Below are positions 12,124 to 24,702 of a stretch of DNA of 64,000 bases, piece by piece (the stretch's first letter is position 1; every line of letters starts with the position of its first letter). Origin of the DNA: Ziziphus jujuba (taxonomy: Eukaryota; Streptophyta; Magnoliopsida; Rosales; Rhamnaceae); contig NC_083379.1 of the NCBI RefSeq assembly GCF_031755915.1, forward strand, positions 13,563,501-13,627,500. Direction: 5' to 3'. The position numbers and the translations under genes are program-made. The notes under the pieces are model-generated. The model was given only the letters and a program-made list of their open reading frames with translations. It was not told where the DNA came from and did not search any database.

Positions 12124-15100
12124 ATGGTGGTGATGATTATGTCAAATGGGCAAATGGGTATCTCTAATTTTCAGAGACCTGGGATTTTGGATTCGGGTTT
12201 TAAACCGAATTCATTTTCTTTGTCTGCGTTTTCAATTCATTGGAGACCTACATTCGGTGTTGATTTGAACTGTAAGAATAGAGTATTGAAGCGTGGAACG
12301 ATTAGTAAAGTTCTGTCGAAGGGAGGAGGAGGGTCTGATGGGGTTCTTGAAAAGGAATTTGAATTTAAGCCGTCATTCGATGAGTATTTGAAGGTTATGG
12401 AATCTGTTAGAACTGTTAAAGACAGGAATCAAGGAATTGGTTCAAAGGAACAAAAGTCTATGAAAGGTTTGAAGGATAAAGTTGAAGGTAATGCAGAAAA
12501 TACCAATGAGTTAGTCGGAAATATTGATGTTTTCATGAATGGGAAGGAAAGACAAATGGAAGTAATTTCGAAACTGAAAGAAGGATTTAGAAGCAAGGAA
12601 AGAACGGTCAAGAAGCAGGAAGGTGGAGTTACAAGTGGTAAAAGATCGTCGAGATATCAGAGCAGTGGGGAGCAAGCGGAGTTGGAGGATTTCAGTTCAA
12701 GTAAGAGTACTGGGAATGCAGAAAAGAGCACCAGATTAAGGGATCCCTTGCAAACTAAATACTATGATATGGCCGTACAAGGTGACAAAAAGCATGGAGG
12801 CCTTAAGAGGAACTGGCTACAAGAAGAGAAAATAACTGATAAAGTTGTTGCACCAAAAAATGGAAAATTAACAAGGAGAAATGAGGCTTTCCTCAAAAGA
12901 GTTGATGATAAGAGTTCGACGGTGGAAAGAGAAGCCTTCAGGAATTTTGATGAATATAATAATATCATGGACCAACCACGTGTTTCACAAATGGCAATGG
13001 AGGAGAGAATCCAGCAGTTAGCAAAATTGTAAGTCTTCCACTCATCTTTTTTCCCGACTGCCTACCTTGTATATTGGTAGAATTGTTCCTTTGCTAGCTG
13101 ATTAGTCACTTTAGTCTCTTCAACTTGATTTCGAAAAGTTCTCTTCAGCCTCATTTCAGAATCTGTAATTTATTTATTTTTTTGAATTAACTTCCAATAT
13201 TGTGAAACTCACTGTAGCTGACATTCTCTTAAATATAATTACTTATCCTGAGGGAAAATTTTTTAATTAATTGGATTAGAGTTGTATCTTTGTCTCAACT
13301 CATAAAAAAAACTTTGCTCCAGAAATGTAACAATGGGTTTATGGATTAAATTTTGTGGTCTTTTATATAAATTTGAAGCAGTCATGAAGATTGCCATTTT
13401 AGATAATTTTGTGATTTAATTGGCATTTTTCTTGACTCTAGTTAGATCTACATGGGCTACTGTTCTTAAGTTAATTATTGTTGTCACCTTAGTTGGTGAG
13501 TTTGCTTGTCTTGTCCTAGATCTGTCTTCATTTTTGTGTGATTTATGTAACTTGATATCTCGTGTGTAGTATTAATTTATTATTGAGAGTGGTCATGATG
13601 TAATTATCTTGTGGTCTCTCTTCAAGTTAAAGTAATTTATTTTATCAGGTTGAATGGTGCAGATATTGATATGCCTGAGTGGATGTTTTCAAAGATGATG
13701 CGAAGTGCAAAAATCAGATTCACAGATCATTCTATACTGAGAGTTATTCAGTTATTAGGAAAACTAGGGAACTGGAGGAGGGTTTTACAAGTCATTGAGT
13801 GGCTTCAAATGCGTGAACGCTTCAAATCGCATAAACTGAGGTATTTATTTTATTACTTTTGTGTCTTGGTTTGCTAGAAAACTTTAGATGACTTTTTGAA
13901 TTTATACTATTGACTAGTGGAAATGTTGAAGATCTCAGTTTCTATGAAACGGGTAACAAGTTGCATGGAGCTTCAGGTCCCTTTTAACATTGAGATTAGC
14001 TTTATAGATTTCTATCATTTAATGGGCTAAACTTTATAAATCCAAACCTAACTTGAGTCAATTGGAGTATAGATTTTATTTTATTTTATTATTATTATAT
14101 TTTTTGTTTTAGAAACACTATTCTTGAATGCAGCTCATAAAATAGGGTTATCTTAACTTTTCAAATTTATATTTTTCCTTTTTCTTCTTCTTATTTGGCA
14201 AGTAGTGGTAACTGCCAAAATGTTTTTGCAACATGCTTATGTAAATGATCAGTGTAGATGCAAGAAATGTAGGTGTCGGAAGAGTTTTGAGCAGGCAATC
14301 AAAAAATGTTGTTGACTGAAACATATGAGGCAACAATTGGAAAATGTCAAATCAAAGCATGCTGGTTTGCTTTTTTTTGCAGCTGGAGTTGACAGGGGCA
14401 GTCTGGCATAGGTGCGATTTTAATAAGCTATAAACAGTTGACGGTAGAGGTCCCTTGGTTTTAAATGAAGAGTCAGAAGTTTTTCTTCATTTTCTAATTT
14501 TGTTTTTGAATTTATGTGTAACAAAAAGGTCCACTCAAAAAATTTCAAGGGGGTGATTTAGACTTGCCACATACAAGCAAACATAGATGTATAAAATAAA
14601 TCTGAATAGAGTAGTTGTGTTAAGGCATCTCAAAGATTGACACTTGAACTCCATTAGAAAATGGTCTACCTTCTCTAGACCTCTATGATTCCTTTCAAGC
14701 CATAAGGACCAGAGTATGCATAATGGAATTGCCTTCCAAATGGCTTTCTTGGGGTTTTCTCTGCAATGCTCCATGACTGTTCAAAAGTAGAGAATAAAAC
14801 AATACTGTCATCAACTAGCACAATCCGTACAGGTACTAGTATATCCCCAAAGCTCTTATCTGCTGGAGCAATTGCCCAACAGGTAATGAAGTAGAAGATG
14901 GAATGGAACACATTTTCATCTCACCTCTTAAGCATCTAATAACCACCACCCTCCCTCTAATTGCCTATTGTTAGTGCGAACTAAAACTCCATGGAATAAG
15001 GTTCTATTTTCTACCCAATAATGCTACATAGGATGACTTCACTCTGGAACTCTTCAAACAAACAATCTTCACTAACAACATTCTCATTCAATCTCCTAAT

Positions 15101-18100
15101 CTTGCCTTGTACAAAACTAATAGGACATAATTGTATCTGTGCTTTCTGGCAGTGGCTTAAAGCTTCTTATAAAATCTAGAATTCAAGATGAAGCTACATT
15201 GTTTACGTCCAAATGACCATAAACCAAGTCACCTTTTAGCATCTTTATTCGCTTACTAACAGCTTAAGCTTTTGGGCTTGATTGTAATACAGTAAATTTA
15301 TGCAGTGTTAGCTTTCTTTTTCGTTTATATTGTTTTAGTTTGTTTTGTTATGTTTTTGTTCCTTTGAGGATTCCTTGTACTGTCAAATGTGTTTATCGAA
15401 TGTTCAATTATGGATAACGTTTTGTTTTGTTTTGTTTTCGAGAATTATGGCAACTTGTAAGTTCTTGAAATACTGTACTTCGAATGATTGGTTGGTTTTT
15501 AGGTGTTAGAAAGCATTTGGTGCCTGTTACTTCTCTCTATTTGATTTTCTCGAATTTCTGTTCTCTGAAATATTATATAGCCTCTTGATTGATTTGAGAA
15601 GATCATTTCTATATCGTTTCTTGAATTTTGTTCTCTTTATGTTTTAGATTCATATATACAACTGCACTTAATGTTCTTGGAAAGGCAAAGAGACCTGTGG
15701 AGGCCCTCAATGTATTTCATGCCATGCAGGTAACTCACATTGGTTATTATTATTTTGTACTACACATGCTCTTTGCTCTTGAGATACGCTTATTTTAATT
15801 TTCAAAAAAAAAAAAAAAAAAAAAAGTAAAAACAAAAAGCTATGCTTCTTCTAAGGATGAATGAAGTTTGACCTTAGGCCATAATTCTCTGTTTCCCTTT
15901 TCACCAGCAACAAATGTCCTCGTATCCTGACTTAGTAGCTTATCACTCTATTGCTATCACTCTTGGACAAGCGGGGCATATGAAGGAACTTTTTGATGTG
16001 ATTGATACTATGCAATCACCTCCCAAGAAGAAGTTCAAGAAAGGAGCACTTGAGAAGTGGGACCCTCGCTTGGAACCAGATATTGTTGTTTACAATGCGG
16101 TGCGTAGTACTTTACGAACTCATATTAATGATTGTTAAATTTCAACATTTCAACGTGAATTTGAATTCATTGAAAGGTTTGTAAAACCATTGTGGAATTA
16201 TGTCTTTTCTGTTTGGATATTCATATTGTCTAACACTTGTAACTTTAATCATATTGCTGTTCGCATTGCAAGTCAAGTAGTTAGGTTGTATGCTTTATAT
16301 TTGTTTACGTAGATTCTCTTATTCTGTCCATCGTGATAAGGTTATTAGGCAGTTACTCTTTTTACATAAATTAATGGGATCATATATGTATTCGAAGATT
16401 TTGACAATTAAGAAAATGTTGGGGATTCACTTCTTCTCAACTTTGTTAGATTTACTAATCAATATTAATTATACCTGCACTTACCTCTGAATGGTAATAT
16501 GTAAAAGCTGGATTTGTTTTTTTCTTCTTTATTTTAGAAGATATTTTTGGTGCGTCATATAAAGGGTTCTTAATCTGCTGATTCATTTAATTCTTTCAAA
16601 ATCCCCGATATAATGGGTGAAACTCTGTCAATCTTATGTAAATACCAATCATAGATTATCTTATATGTTATATTTTTGTATGTATATTTACTTAGTGTAA
16701 TGTTTGTTTGTGAAGGTCCTAAATGCTTGTGTTCAGCGGAAACAATGGGAAGGGGCATTTTGGGTGATGCAGCAATTAAAGCAAAAAGGCATTCACCCTT
16801 CCACGACAACATATGGACTAGTTATGGAGGTAATTTTTCCTCTATTTTATTGAAAACTTGTGGTTGACTTCTCATATAATTTTATTGTAGTATACATCTC
16901 AAAATAGTGGTTAACTAATTTACCCAAAAAATTAGATATGGACCATTTTGCATTGTAGTTCCAGGGACTTCATTTTTGCTCTGTTCACATTTTGGTCATG
17001 ATGATTGAAGTAAATTTTAGGCAGTGCAAATTGTAGCCTGATATATTTTTGTTTGGCGGAGGTATTGTGACATCACTAATTTATAGTAGTTTTAACTTTT
17101 AAGCAACATTCAGTTGCAAATCCCAAGTTTAGAACGTTCACATAGCTGTTTTTCTCTTTTGAATTTGACGGTATTGCCAACTGCTGACGCAAGTTATAAA
17201 AAGTATAAACAAATAATATCCCTGAAACATTTTAGTGCTGGAGCAGGTGATGTTTGCATGCGGCAAGTACAACTTGGTTCATGAATTTTTCAGAAAAGTA
17301 CAGAAATCTTCCATACCAAATGCTTTGACATATAGAGGTATAATTCTGGACTACAATTTAGCGTACTGTTTAGTGTATTACCAAACAGAATTTTAGTATA
17401 ACAAGGGCTTATTGAATGTACAGTTCTTGTGAATACCCTTTGGAAAGAAGGTAAAGTAGATCAGGCTGTATCGGCTGTTGAGAACATGGAAGGACGAGGA
17501 GTAGTAGGTTCTGCCGCTCTATATTATGACTTAGCTCGGTGCCTTTGCGGTGCTGGAAGGTGTCAAGAAGCATTAAAGCAGGTAGTTTCTGTGCTTATTC
17601 TGTTACAGTTATGTTGTTGTCATGTAGCGATGTTTTTATGTGCATTCAGCATGGCATTTTGGCATATACTTGTTGAGTTTTTCTAAGAAAAGCTTGAAAG
17701 CTTAGCTCAATAAAGAGTTCATTCGTTGATAAGTAATTATCAAATCGTATGTCTACCTGGAAATACCAAAATATCCTTAGTATGTTGATGTTCCCCCCCC
17801 TTCTCTCTCCCTGCCATGTTGAAAATATGTTTTATGTGCAACAAATTGACTAAAGCTAAAAGATTATATTAGAATGGTTACAGCAATCACAATGTCTGAA
17901 CTACAACTTTGCCACAATGAAAACAGAGTTTTCTCATTTTTACTGGTATATTAAAGTTAGATTACATCTATTGCCATTCATTCTTTTTACAGATCAAGAA
18001 GATCTGCAAGGTTGCAAATAAACCTCTAGTGGTAACATATACTGGTTTAGTTCAAGCTTGTCTGGACTCTGGGAATATTCAAGATGCGGAATATATATTC

Positions 18101-19079
18101 AACCAAATGAAGGACTTCTGTTCCCCAAATCTTGTTACTTGTAACATAATGCTGAAAGCTTATCTTGAACACGGGATGTTCAAAGAAGCAAAAGAGCTGT
18201 TCCTGGAGATGTTAGAAGATGGTAATCATATCAGCAGTAAATCTGATTATAAGGTTCGGGTGATACCAGATATCTACACATTCAATACTTTGTTAGATGC
18301 GTGCACTGCAGAGAAGAGGTGGGATGACTTTGAGTATGTTTTCAAAAGGATGCTGCATCATGGGTTTCACTTCAATGCTAAACGACATCTTCGGATGATA
18401 TTGGATGCTTCCAGAGCTGGAAAGGTATGTCTTTTTTTGTTTCTCTTTAATGTTTTTCATGTTATATGCCTGCATGGTGTTGCATTTGCATGGATATTGT
18501 GATGACCTGCATTTCATTGAATATGAACTGCAATATACAACATAAAATATATGAACTGCAAATTACTGAACATGTTATTTTTCTGTCTATGTGCCAATGC
18601 TCTCTCTCTCTCTCTCTCTCTCCATATAAATTTTCTAATATTTTTAACTGTTTGGAATCATGCATGGTTTTCAGGGTGAGCTGCTGGACATGGCTTGGAT
18701 CCATTTGACGGAGGCTGCTCGGGTTCCACCACCACCTCTCATCAAAGAAAGGTTTTGCTTGAAGCTGGAGAAAGGTGACGTTGTTGCTGCCATTTCCTGT
18801 ATTTCCTATCATAATCTGGGCAACTTGCAGGAGTTCTCGCAGAAGGCTTGGTTGAAACTGTTGAAGGAAGATTCCAAAAGGTTCTCCAAGGATAGTCTTA
18901 TTCGGTTAATTCATGAGATTAGCATTCTTATATCGGGAAGAGACTGCCCGAATCCCGTTTTGGATAATGTTTTAGCATCTTGTAAAGAAGTCTGTAGGAC
19001 TGGTGTAATAGTCGCCGACATTAAGCCAACAGAAACTTTTTCCAGAACCCAAATTGATTCTGATTTGAAGTTTCAGTAA
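12124..19079 (+). CDS. Chloroplast-type P-class PPR protein, EMB2279/DG1 clade (9 exons, 856 aa)
   Basis: Exons are 12124-13028, 13649-13840, 15648-15729, 15908-16099, 16716-16829, 17247-17337, 17424-17581, 17993-18424 and 18675-19079. All have GT-AG borders and phases that join without a stop. The first about 60 residues are Ser/Thr/basic with few acids, consistent with a chloroplast transit peptide. A charged linker runs to about residue 295. The rest is a tandem array of P-type PPR motifs (for example PDLVAYHSIAITLGQAG, PNALTYRVLVNTLWKEGK, PLVVTYTGLVQACLDSG, PDIYTFNTLLDACTAEK). Residues such as SPPKKKFKKGALEKWDPRLEPD and RKQWEGAFWV are hallmarks of the Arabidopsis EMB2279 (At1g30610) and DG1 (At5g67570) clade, which is needed for chloroplast gene expression and early seedling or embryo development. 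I cannot tell which of the two is the ortholog. Intron 2 (1.8 kb) carries a LINE-like remnant. The gene appears intact. Confidence 0.92.
14520..14960 (-). pseudogene. Degenerate LINE reverse-transcriptase C-terminal remnant in PPR intron 2
   Basis: On the minus strand, antisense to the PPR gene, a frame at 14535-14774 contains IWKAIPLCILWSLWLERNHR followed by a short helical tail. This resembles the zf-RVT/C-terminal segment of plant LINE-1 reverse transcriptases, typically a W-x3-P-x2-I-x-W-x2-W-x-E-R-N pattern. A second frame at 14675-14911 overlaps in a shifted register, so the copy is frameshifted. Only this end is recognisable. The assignment is by motif recall alone. Confidence 0.45.
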
Positions 19080-19380
19080 ATTGTTATGATAATGTTTACC
19101 TAGTAGAAATTCTACTGCTCAATGGTTATATATATATATATATATATTTTTTGGTGAATAATAAAAAGTTACCTCATGGTAGTTTCATGAGTAAAAGATT
19201 ATAGTTTTGCGCCATGCGATATAGGATCATCCGAGATAGTAACGGAGCTTGTCAAACCTTGAATGTTAACTCTCGGACTCATAGATGTAAAGGCTGAGAG
19301 ATTTCATTCATCTAAGTTAGCATCCTTGGTATATATGTTGTATATGTATATATAACATATATATATATATATATATAAAG
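19080..19380 (+). other. PPR gene 3' flank / probable 3' UTR
   Basis: Directly after the PPR stop comes a (TA)n tract (about 19128-19147) and an AATAATAAAA polyadenylation-like motif at about 19157-19166. A further (TA)n tract begins at about 19356 and abuts a small inverted-repeat element. Confidence 0.4.
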
Positions 19381-19517
19381 GTTACAATGCGATATGTTCT
19401 TATATAGATCTGCATCAAAACTGATGTTTTTTTTAAAAAAATATTAACCTTAAAAAAAGCATTTTAAAAAACATTGATTTTGATGTGAATTTGCATATAG
19501 ATCGATTACATTGTAGC
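19381..19517. mobile_element. Small MITE-like inverted repeat set inside (TA)n
   Basis: The left arm begins GTTACAATG (19381) and the right arm ends CATTGTAGC (19517). The arms pair over about 50 bases with mismatches (GCATCAAAACTGATGTTTTT against the complement of AAAAACATTGATTTTGATG). Long TA runs lie on both sides (about 19357-19377 and 19528-19550). This is the situation expected for a MITE that targets TA microsatellites. There is no coding content. Confidence 0.55.
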
Positions 19518-19550
19518 TTCTTCCTCTATATATATATATATATATATATA

Positions 19551-20560
19551 TCTATATGTTATTTTATCAAGATCATGATCTAGCATACTTTGGTGCAATT
19601 ACATTTTCTCCTTATGAATTGTATATCTCTTAGCATTTTCCGCTCCAACCATCCAAAATATGTTACTTTTTGAACCATTATTTTTTTTTTCTCAGTCAAG
19701 TCTAATCATGTAATTTTTTTTTATCATAAATATGTCAAAATTAGCCGTATACATTATTCGTATATTTTAGCATGTTAGTAAACAAAATTCTTGAAAAAGA
19801 ATCGAATTTTATGCACATATAAGTTTAAAAAAAATACGAAAAAAAGGATCAAATTTTTCATTATTAGTCCAAACTCTAAAGTTCACGTTTATAGAAAGAA
19901 AAGAGAAAAGGAAAACACATAATGAAAAGTAAAAACTTTTTTGTTCTAAAGCATGATAATTATTTCCAATTTAGTGGTAATTTGGTACCAAACTCTCGAC
20001 TATTTTTTTTTTTTCCTTTTCGTTTTCTTTTTGTCTTTAAGTGATTATTAGAGCAATTAATTAGTACAATTTTCCAAAATTTTCCATCTTTAATAAAAAA
20101 TTCCAAAACCTGTTTTAGTGTGGGACCCACCGGGCACGAAATACGACCGTTGTATACCCAACGGGTGTCCTCTCTAAGCAGCATTCAAATTTCAAAAATT
20201 CAAAAAAGAACATAGATAGCAAAATAAGCAATAAAGAAAAAGCTGCCACTTTCCTCACTCTCTGAGTCTTGGAATCGGAGCTTTTTCATTACACATTTTT
20301 TTACTCCTTTTTTCCAATTTCAATTCAACCTCACTCACTCAATGAATATCTTCCATCTCCCACTTCAAATCTTCGAAACCCTTTCACTGCTCTCTCTCTC
20401 TCTTCCACTATCTTCTTCTTCTTCTTCTTAGTCTCTATCCTCTGAATTTTCAGTGTTGTTACATGAAATGTCTCTGTTAATCTTAGCTTTCGATTCGATT
20501 TAAGACCACCCATGATCTGTTTCGGTGCTTTTTGAGAAAAAAAAAACTTACATTTCAAAA
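19551..20560 (+). promoter_or_regulatory. Intergenic promoter region and leader of the CHUP1-like gene
   Basis: AT-rich sequence to about 20100 gives way to a leader with CT-rich tracts at about 20390-20430 (CTCTCTCTCTC, then TTC repeats), typical of plant 5' UTRs. The GTGGGACCCACCGGGCACG block at about 20119-20139 is the only GC-rich patch. No TATA box was assigned. Confidence 0.4.
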
Positions 20561-23500
20561 ATGAGAGAAGACAACCCATTATCAGAAACCAGAGTAGTTA
20601 AAGCATCCAAATTCAGCGACCAAAATCAAATACCGAAACCCCATCATCAGAACTCCAAAGGAAACAGCAATTCTTCGAAATTCAGGTCTGCTTCTTCATG
20701 GGGTTCTCAGATTGTGAAAGGACTCGCCGGAGACAAGAAAACGAAGCTCCAGGCGACTACGGCGACGGTGACTGTCAAGAAACAGCCGCTTATGGGTTCG
20801 GACATGGCGAACCAGAAGAACCCATTTGTACCTTCCCATTCGAGAGTGAAGAGATCGCTTATCGGAGACTTGTCGTGCTCCGCGAATGCCAGTCAAGTTC
20901 ATCCCCAATCGTTACAGACCCACCATCAGAGACAATCATCCCGGGACTTGTTCATGGAGCTAGACCAGATGAGAAGCTTACTCCAAGAATCCAAGGAAAG
21001 GGAGTTCAAGCTCCAAGCAGAGTTGGCTGAATATAAGAGAAGCCCCAGAGTTCTTGATCTGGAGAGAGAACTTGAGATGAAGAAGAGTGAAATCGTTGGC
21101 CTTTTGAGGAAAGTCGAACTCCTTGAAGAAGAGAAATCGAGCATCTCTGAACAAAAAAGCGAGGAGATAATGCCTAAAAGAGACGAAGAAGAACACGAAG
21201 TGATTTCAATGGCACCGTCGTCAAAGAGTAGTCTGGAAATGGAGGTTGTTGAACTGAGGCGCCTGAACAAGGAGCTACAGCTTCAGAAGAGAAATCTTGC
21301 TTGCAGGCTTTCTTCCGTTGAAGCCCAGTTGGCTTCTTTACCAAAAGCTTCAGAGGTTTGTAGTTCCAACTTCCAAATTCATTTAATTAGATTAATTTGC
21401 TAGAATTTATATATTTATATTTCAAAAGTTGATTTTAGTTGAATATTTTATATTTATATATCAGAATGACATTGTTGCAAAGATCAAAGCTGAGGCATCA
21501 ATGCTAAGACACACAAATGAAGATTTGTGTAAACAAGTTGAAGGTTTACAGATGAGCAGATTGAATGAGGTTGAGGAGCTTGCGTATCTGAGGTGGGTGA
21601 ATTCATGCTTAAGAAACGAGCTGCGCAATTCGTGCTCCAACAATATGAATTTTGAAAAACCATCAAGCCCACCTTCTATTGAAAAGTGTGGTGGTGAATC
21701 TGTTGAGTCTTTGTCTTGTGGAAGCAACGAGTACTTGGACTATAGTAGTGCAAAGAGATTAAATCTGATAAAGAAGTTGAAGAAATGGCCTCTGACTGAT
21801 GATGATTTGACAAACATGGAGTGCCCAGATGGTGAATTGGATAAACAATGGGTTGATAGAGAGGAAGTAAGGAGTCCAAGAAGAAGACACTCCATAAGTG
21901 GATCAAAATGCTGTCCAGAAGAGTTGGTTCCAAGTAAGAGAAGGCAGTCTGATGGCTTTATATGTGCAGTAGAAATGGACAAGGAAGCAGCAGAGCCGCT
22001 TTCTTCTCAAAAATATGACTTGGGAATGGTTCAAAGATCCCACTTCTTTGGAAACTGCCATGAAACTAGCAAATTTTCTGCTTCTATGGATGTTGAGAAA
22101 AGGGCCTTAAGGATTCCAAATCCACCTCCAAGGCCTTCCTGCTCAGTTTTTAATGGAACCAAAGATGAAAACTCAACCAAATGTCCCCCACCACCGCCTC
22201 CACCTCCTCCTCCACCTCCACCAAAGTTTGCACTGAGGAGTACCACAGGAACTGTACAGAGAGCACCACAAGTAGTGGAATTTTATCATTCTCTTATGAA
22301 GAGAGATTCTAGGAAGGATTCTTCAAATGGAGGAGTCTGTGATGCACCGGATGTTGCAAATGTTCGTAGCAGCATGATTGGAGAAATTGAGAACCGATCG
22401 TCCCATTTGCTTGCAGTAAGTGCTGCTTTGTCTGTTCTACAATTTGTTTTTTTCAGGCTTTAGAACTCTGTGGGTGCAGTGATGGGATGGGGAAATAAAG
22501 AAAGTAGTCTTCTTATTATGTTGCGTTGGAGTAACTATATATTATATGAAAAGCCTAAAGTTATTTTTGCTTGTTTTGTTTTGTTTTGCTATGATTTTGC
22601 TTTTGTTGTTTCTCCTCTTATCTTTTAGCTGCAAATGAAGTCAGTTAATGTTTCAAATCAATCTTAGGATCCCTCTTAAACTGGTTTAAGAAATTAATTT
22701 CTAAACAATATTGATTTCTTTTGTAGATAAAGGCAGATGTTGAGACTCAAGGAGAATTTGTAAATTCGTTGATACGCGAGGTTAATAATGCAGTTTATCA
22801 GAACATTGAAGATGTTGTGGCATTTGTCAAGTGGCTTGACGATGAACTTTGCTTTCTTGTAAGTTTGATCCTCTCCATACCACCATAATCATTTTGATTT
22901 CCTAAGACTTTGTTTGCCAAATAACTTGAAGAACTTAGTTTCATTAACAATGGTAGATCTTTTCCAAGCACAGTGTACCAAACACATAGGCCAAAAAAAA
23001 TAATTGTCACTGGTCAAAGAACAAATATGGCAGGGCTAATTACTTTGTGCAATATTTGCATATGGTTGAACTTTGCTTTCTTGCCAGTTTGATCCCTTTC
23101 CATACCTCCATAGTCATTTTATTTTCCTTAGACTTTGTTTGCCAAATAACTTGAACTTTGGTTTGATTAAAATTGGTAGATCTTTACCAAGCATTCAGTA
23201 CACCAAATACATAGATGAAACAAAATGGTTGTCACTAATTAAAGAACAAATACAGCAGGACTAATTACTTTGTGCAAGATTTTCATATAGTTTCGTGCCT
23301 TTCTTCGTAAGTTAATTACCTGTATTACTGTTCTTCACTAGGAGGATTTATTTATTTTTCCCTTATAATAGAAGAAAAATGCTAAAAGCTATCTGTCTCA
23401 AGTTGTGAAAATCCACTGTCCTGCGTGCAAAGCCCCTGTTGTTGGGGAGTATCCCATTGTCCTTGATAGCACAATAAGAATTGGGTTGGATGGCAGGGTT

Positions 23501-24702
23501 TATAATATAATTCTTTTCTGTGGACTTGGAAGATTCTTCTTAGCCATAATTTTGAATGATTATGAAACAACTAATTTGCTCATTGTGTATTCTTCTTATT
23601 ATGCTTGTGTCCTTATAAAAAGGTGGATGAAAGGGCAGTTTTAAAGCACTTCAATTGGCCTGAAAAGAAAGCTGATACATTGCGAGAAGCAGCATTTGGG
23701 TATAGAGATCTCAAAAGATTGGAGTCTGAAGTATCTTCATACAAGGATGATCTCTGTCTGCCTTGTGATCTTGCCCTAAAGAAAATGGTGGCTTTGTCTG
23801 AGAAGTAAGGACCTGAAATATTGTCCCAAACGTTTGCTTTTTTATCCAACCAATACTTTTCTTGTAATTCATTATGTTCAAGTGGCAAATGCTTAAGAGT
23901 TTTTCTATACCATTTGCAGGATGGAACGTACGGTCTATAACCTTCACCGGACAAGAGACTTTTTGATGCGTAACTGCAAGGAATTCCAGATACCCACAGA
24001 CTGGATGCTTGACAATGGAATAATAAGCAAGGTTTAGTTCATTGAGGCTTTATTTTTATAAATTTAGTCCTACTTCCGCATAAATTTATTTAATAAAACA
24101 TGAAAGCTCTTCAAGGCCAGGGAACGGTTCTTAGAACTTTGACACCAAGAAATTCTAGAGCTAATTATTTATGTTTCATTTGGCACCTCTTATTTGACTC
24201 TGTCCCTTGAAAATTCTTAAATTCAGATGCCCATTATTTTTATTCTTTTTGCCTTTTCTAAGATCCTTGGCTTAAAAATTTGATTTAAGAAATTTTTATA
24301 TCTTGCAGATAAAGTTTGGCTCGGTCAAATTAGCGAAAATGTACATGAAGAGGGTGGCTATGGAACTTCATTCCAAGGCAGCACACGAAAAAGATCCCGC
24401 AATGGACTACATGTTACTTCAGGGAGTGAGATTTGCTTTCAGAATCCACCAGGTTTGCATTGCAAAAAGCAATTGTATTTTTTCTTATTTCATCGAACAT
24501 ATAGTAAAAGTTGAAGCTAATAATTTAACTGTTTGGAAAATTCTACCGAACTTAGTAGAGGTTGTTTTCCTTTAGTATATTTTGTATAAGAATTTTAAGG
24601 ATGTTTCTTGCCTTGATGCAGTTTGCCGGGGGATTTGATGCAGAAACAATGCATGCATTTGAGGAACTACGCAATCTTGCCCATCTTCTTAACAAGAAGT
24701 AG
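20561..24702 (+). CDS. CHUP1-like / IPGA1-family protein (7 exons, 798 aa)
   Basis: Exons are 20561-21355, 21465-22415, 22727-22858, 23623-23804, 23920-24031, 24309-24452 and 24622-24702. All joins are GT-AG and in phase. The ATG chosen (MREDNPLSETR) is the first in frame. The protein has a basic Ser-rich N-terminus and a long coiled coil (about residues 120-325, with LDLERELEMKKSEIVGLLRK). A run of 13 prolines lies at about 506-518, followed by the family signature VQRAPQVVEFYHSLMKRD (from about 529). The conserved helical C-terminal domain follows (IENRSSHLLAIKADVETQG, NIEDVVAFVKWLDDEL, and an end resembling AFEELRNLAHLLNKK). CHUP1 anchors chloroplasts to actin filaments, and the IPGA1 relatives act in microtubule and growth anisotropy. 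There is no obvious N-terminal hydrophobic anchor of the CHUP1 type, which favours an IPGA1 or At1g48280-like paralog. The exact ortholog is not determined. Confidence 0.9.
22843..23292. repeat. 224-bp tandem duplication spanning the exon 3-intron 3 junction
   Basis: Copy 1 (22843-23066) starts inside exon 3 of the CHUP1-like gene at TGAACTTTGCTTTCTTG and runs into intron 3. Copy 2 (23067 to about 23292) repeats the same order: TGAACTTTGCTTTCTTG, a TTTGATCC...CCATACC block, GACTTTGTTTGCCAAATAAC, and TAATTACTTTGTGCAA. The copies have diverged moderately. The donor GTAAGT of copy 1 reads GCCAGT in copy 2, so only the first donor is usable. Confidence 0.85.
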
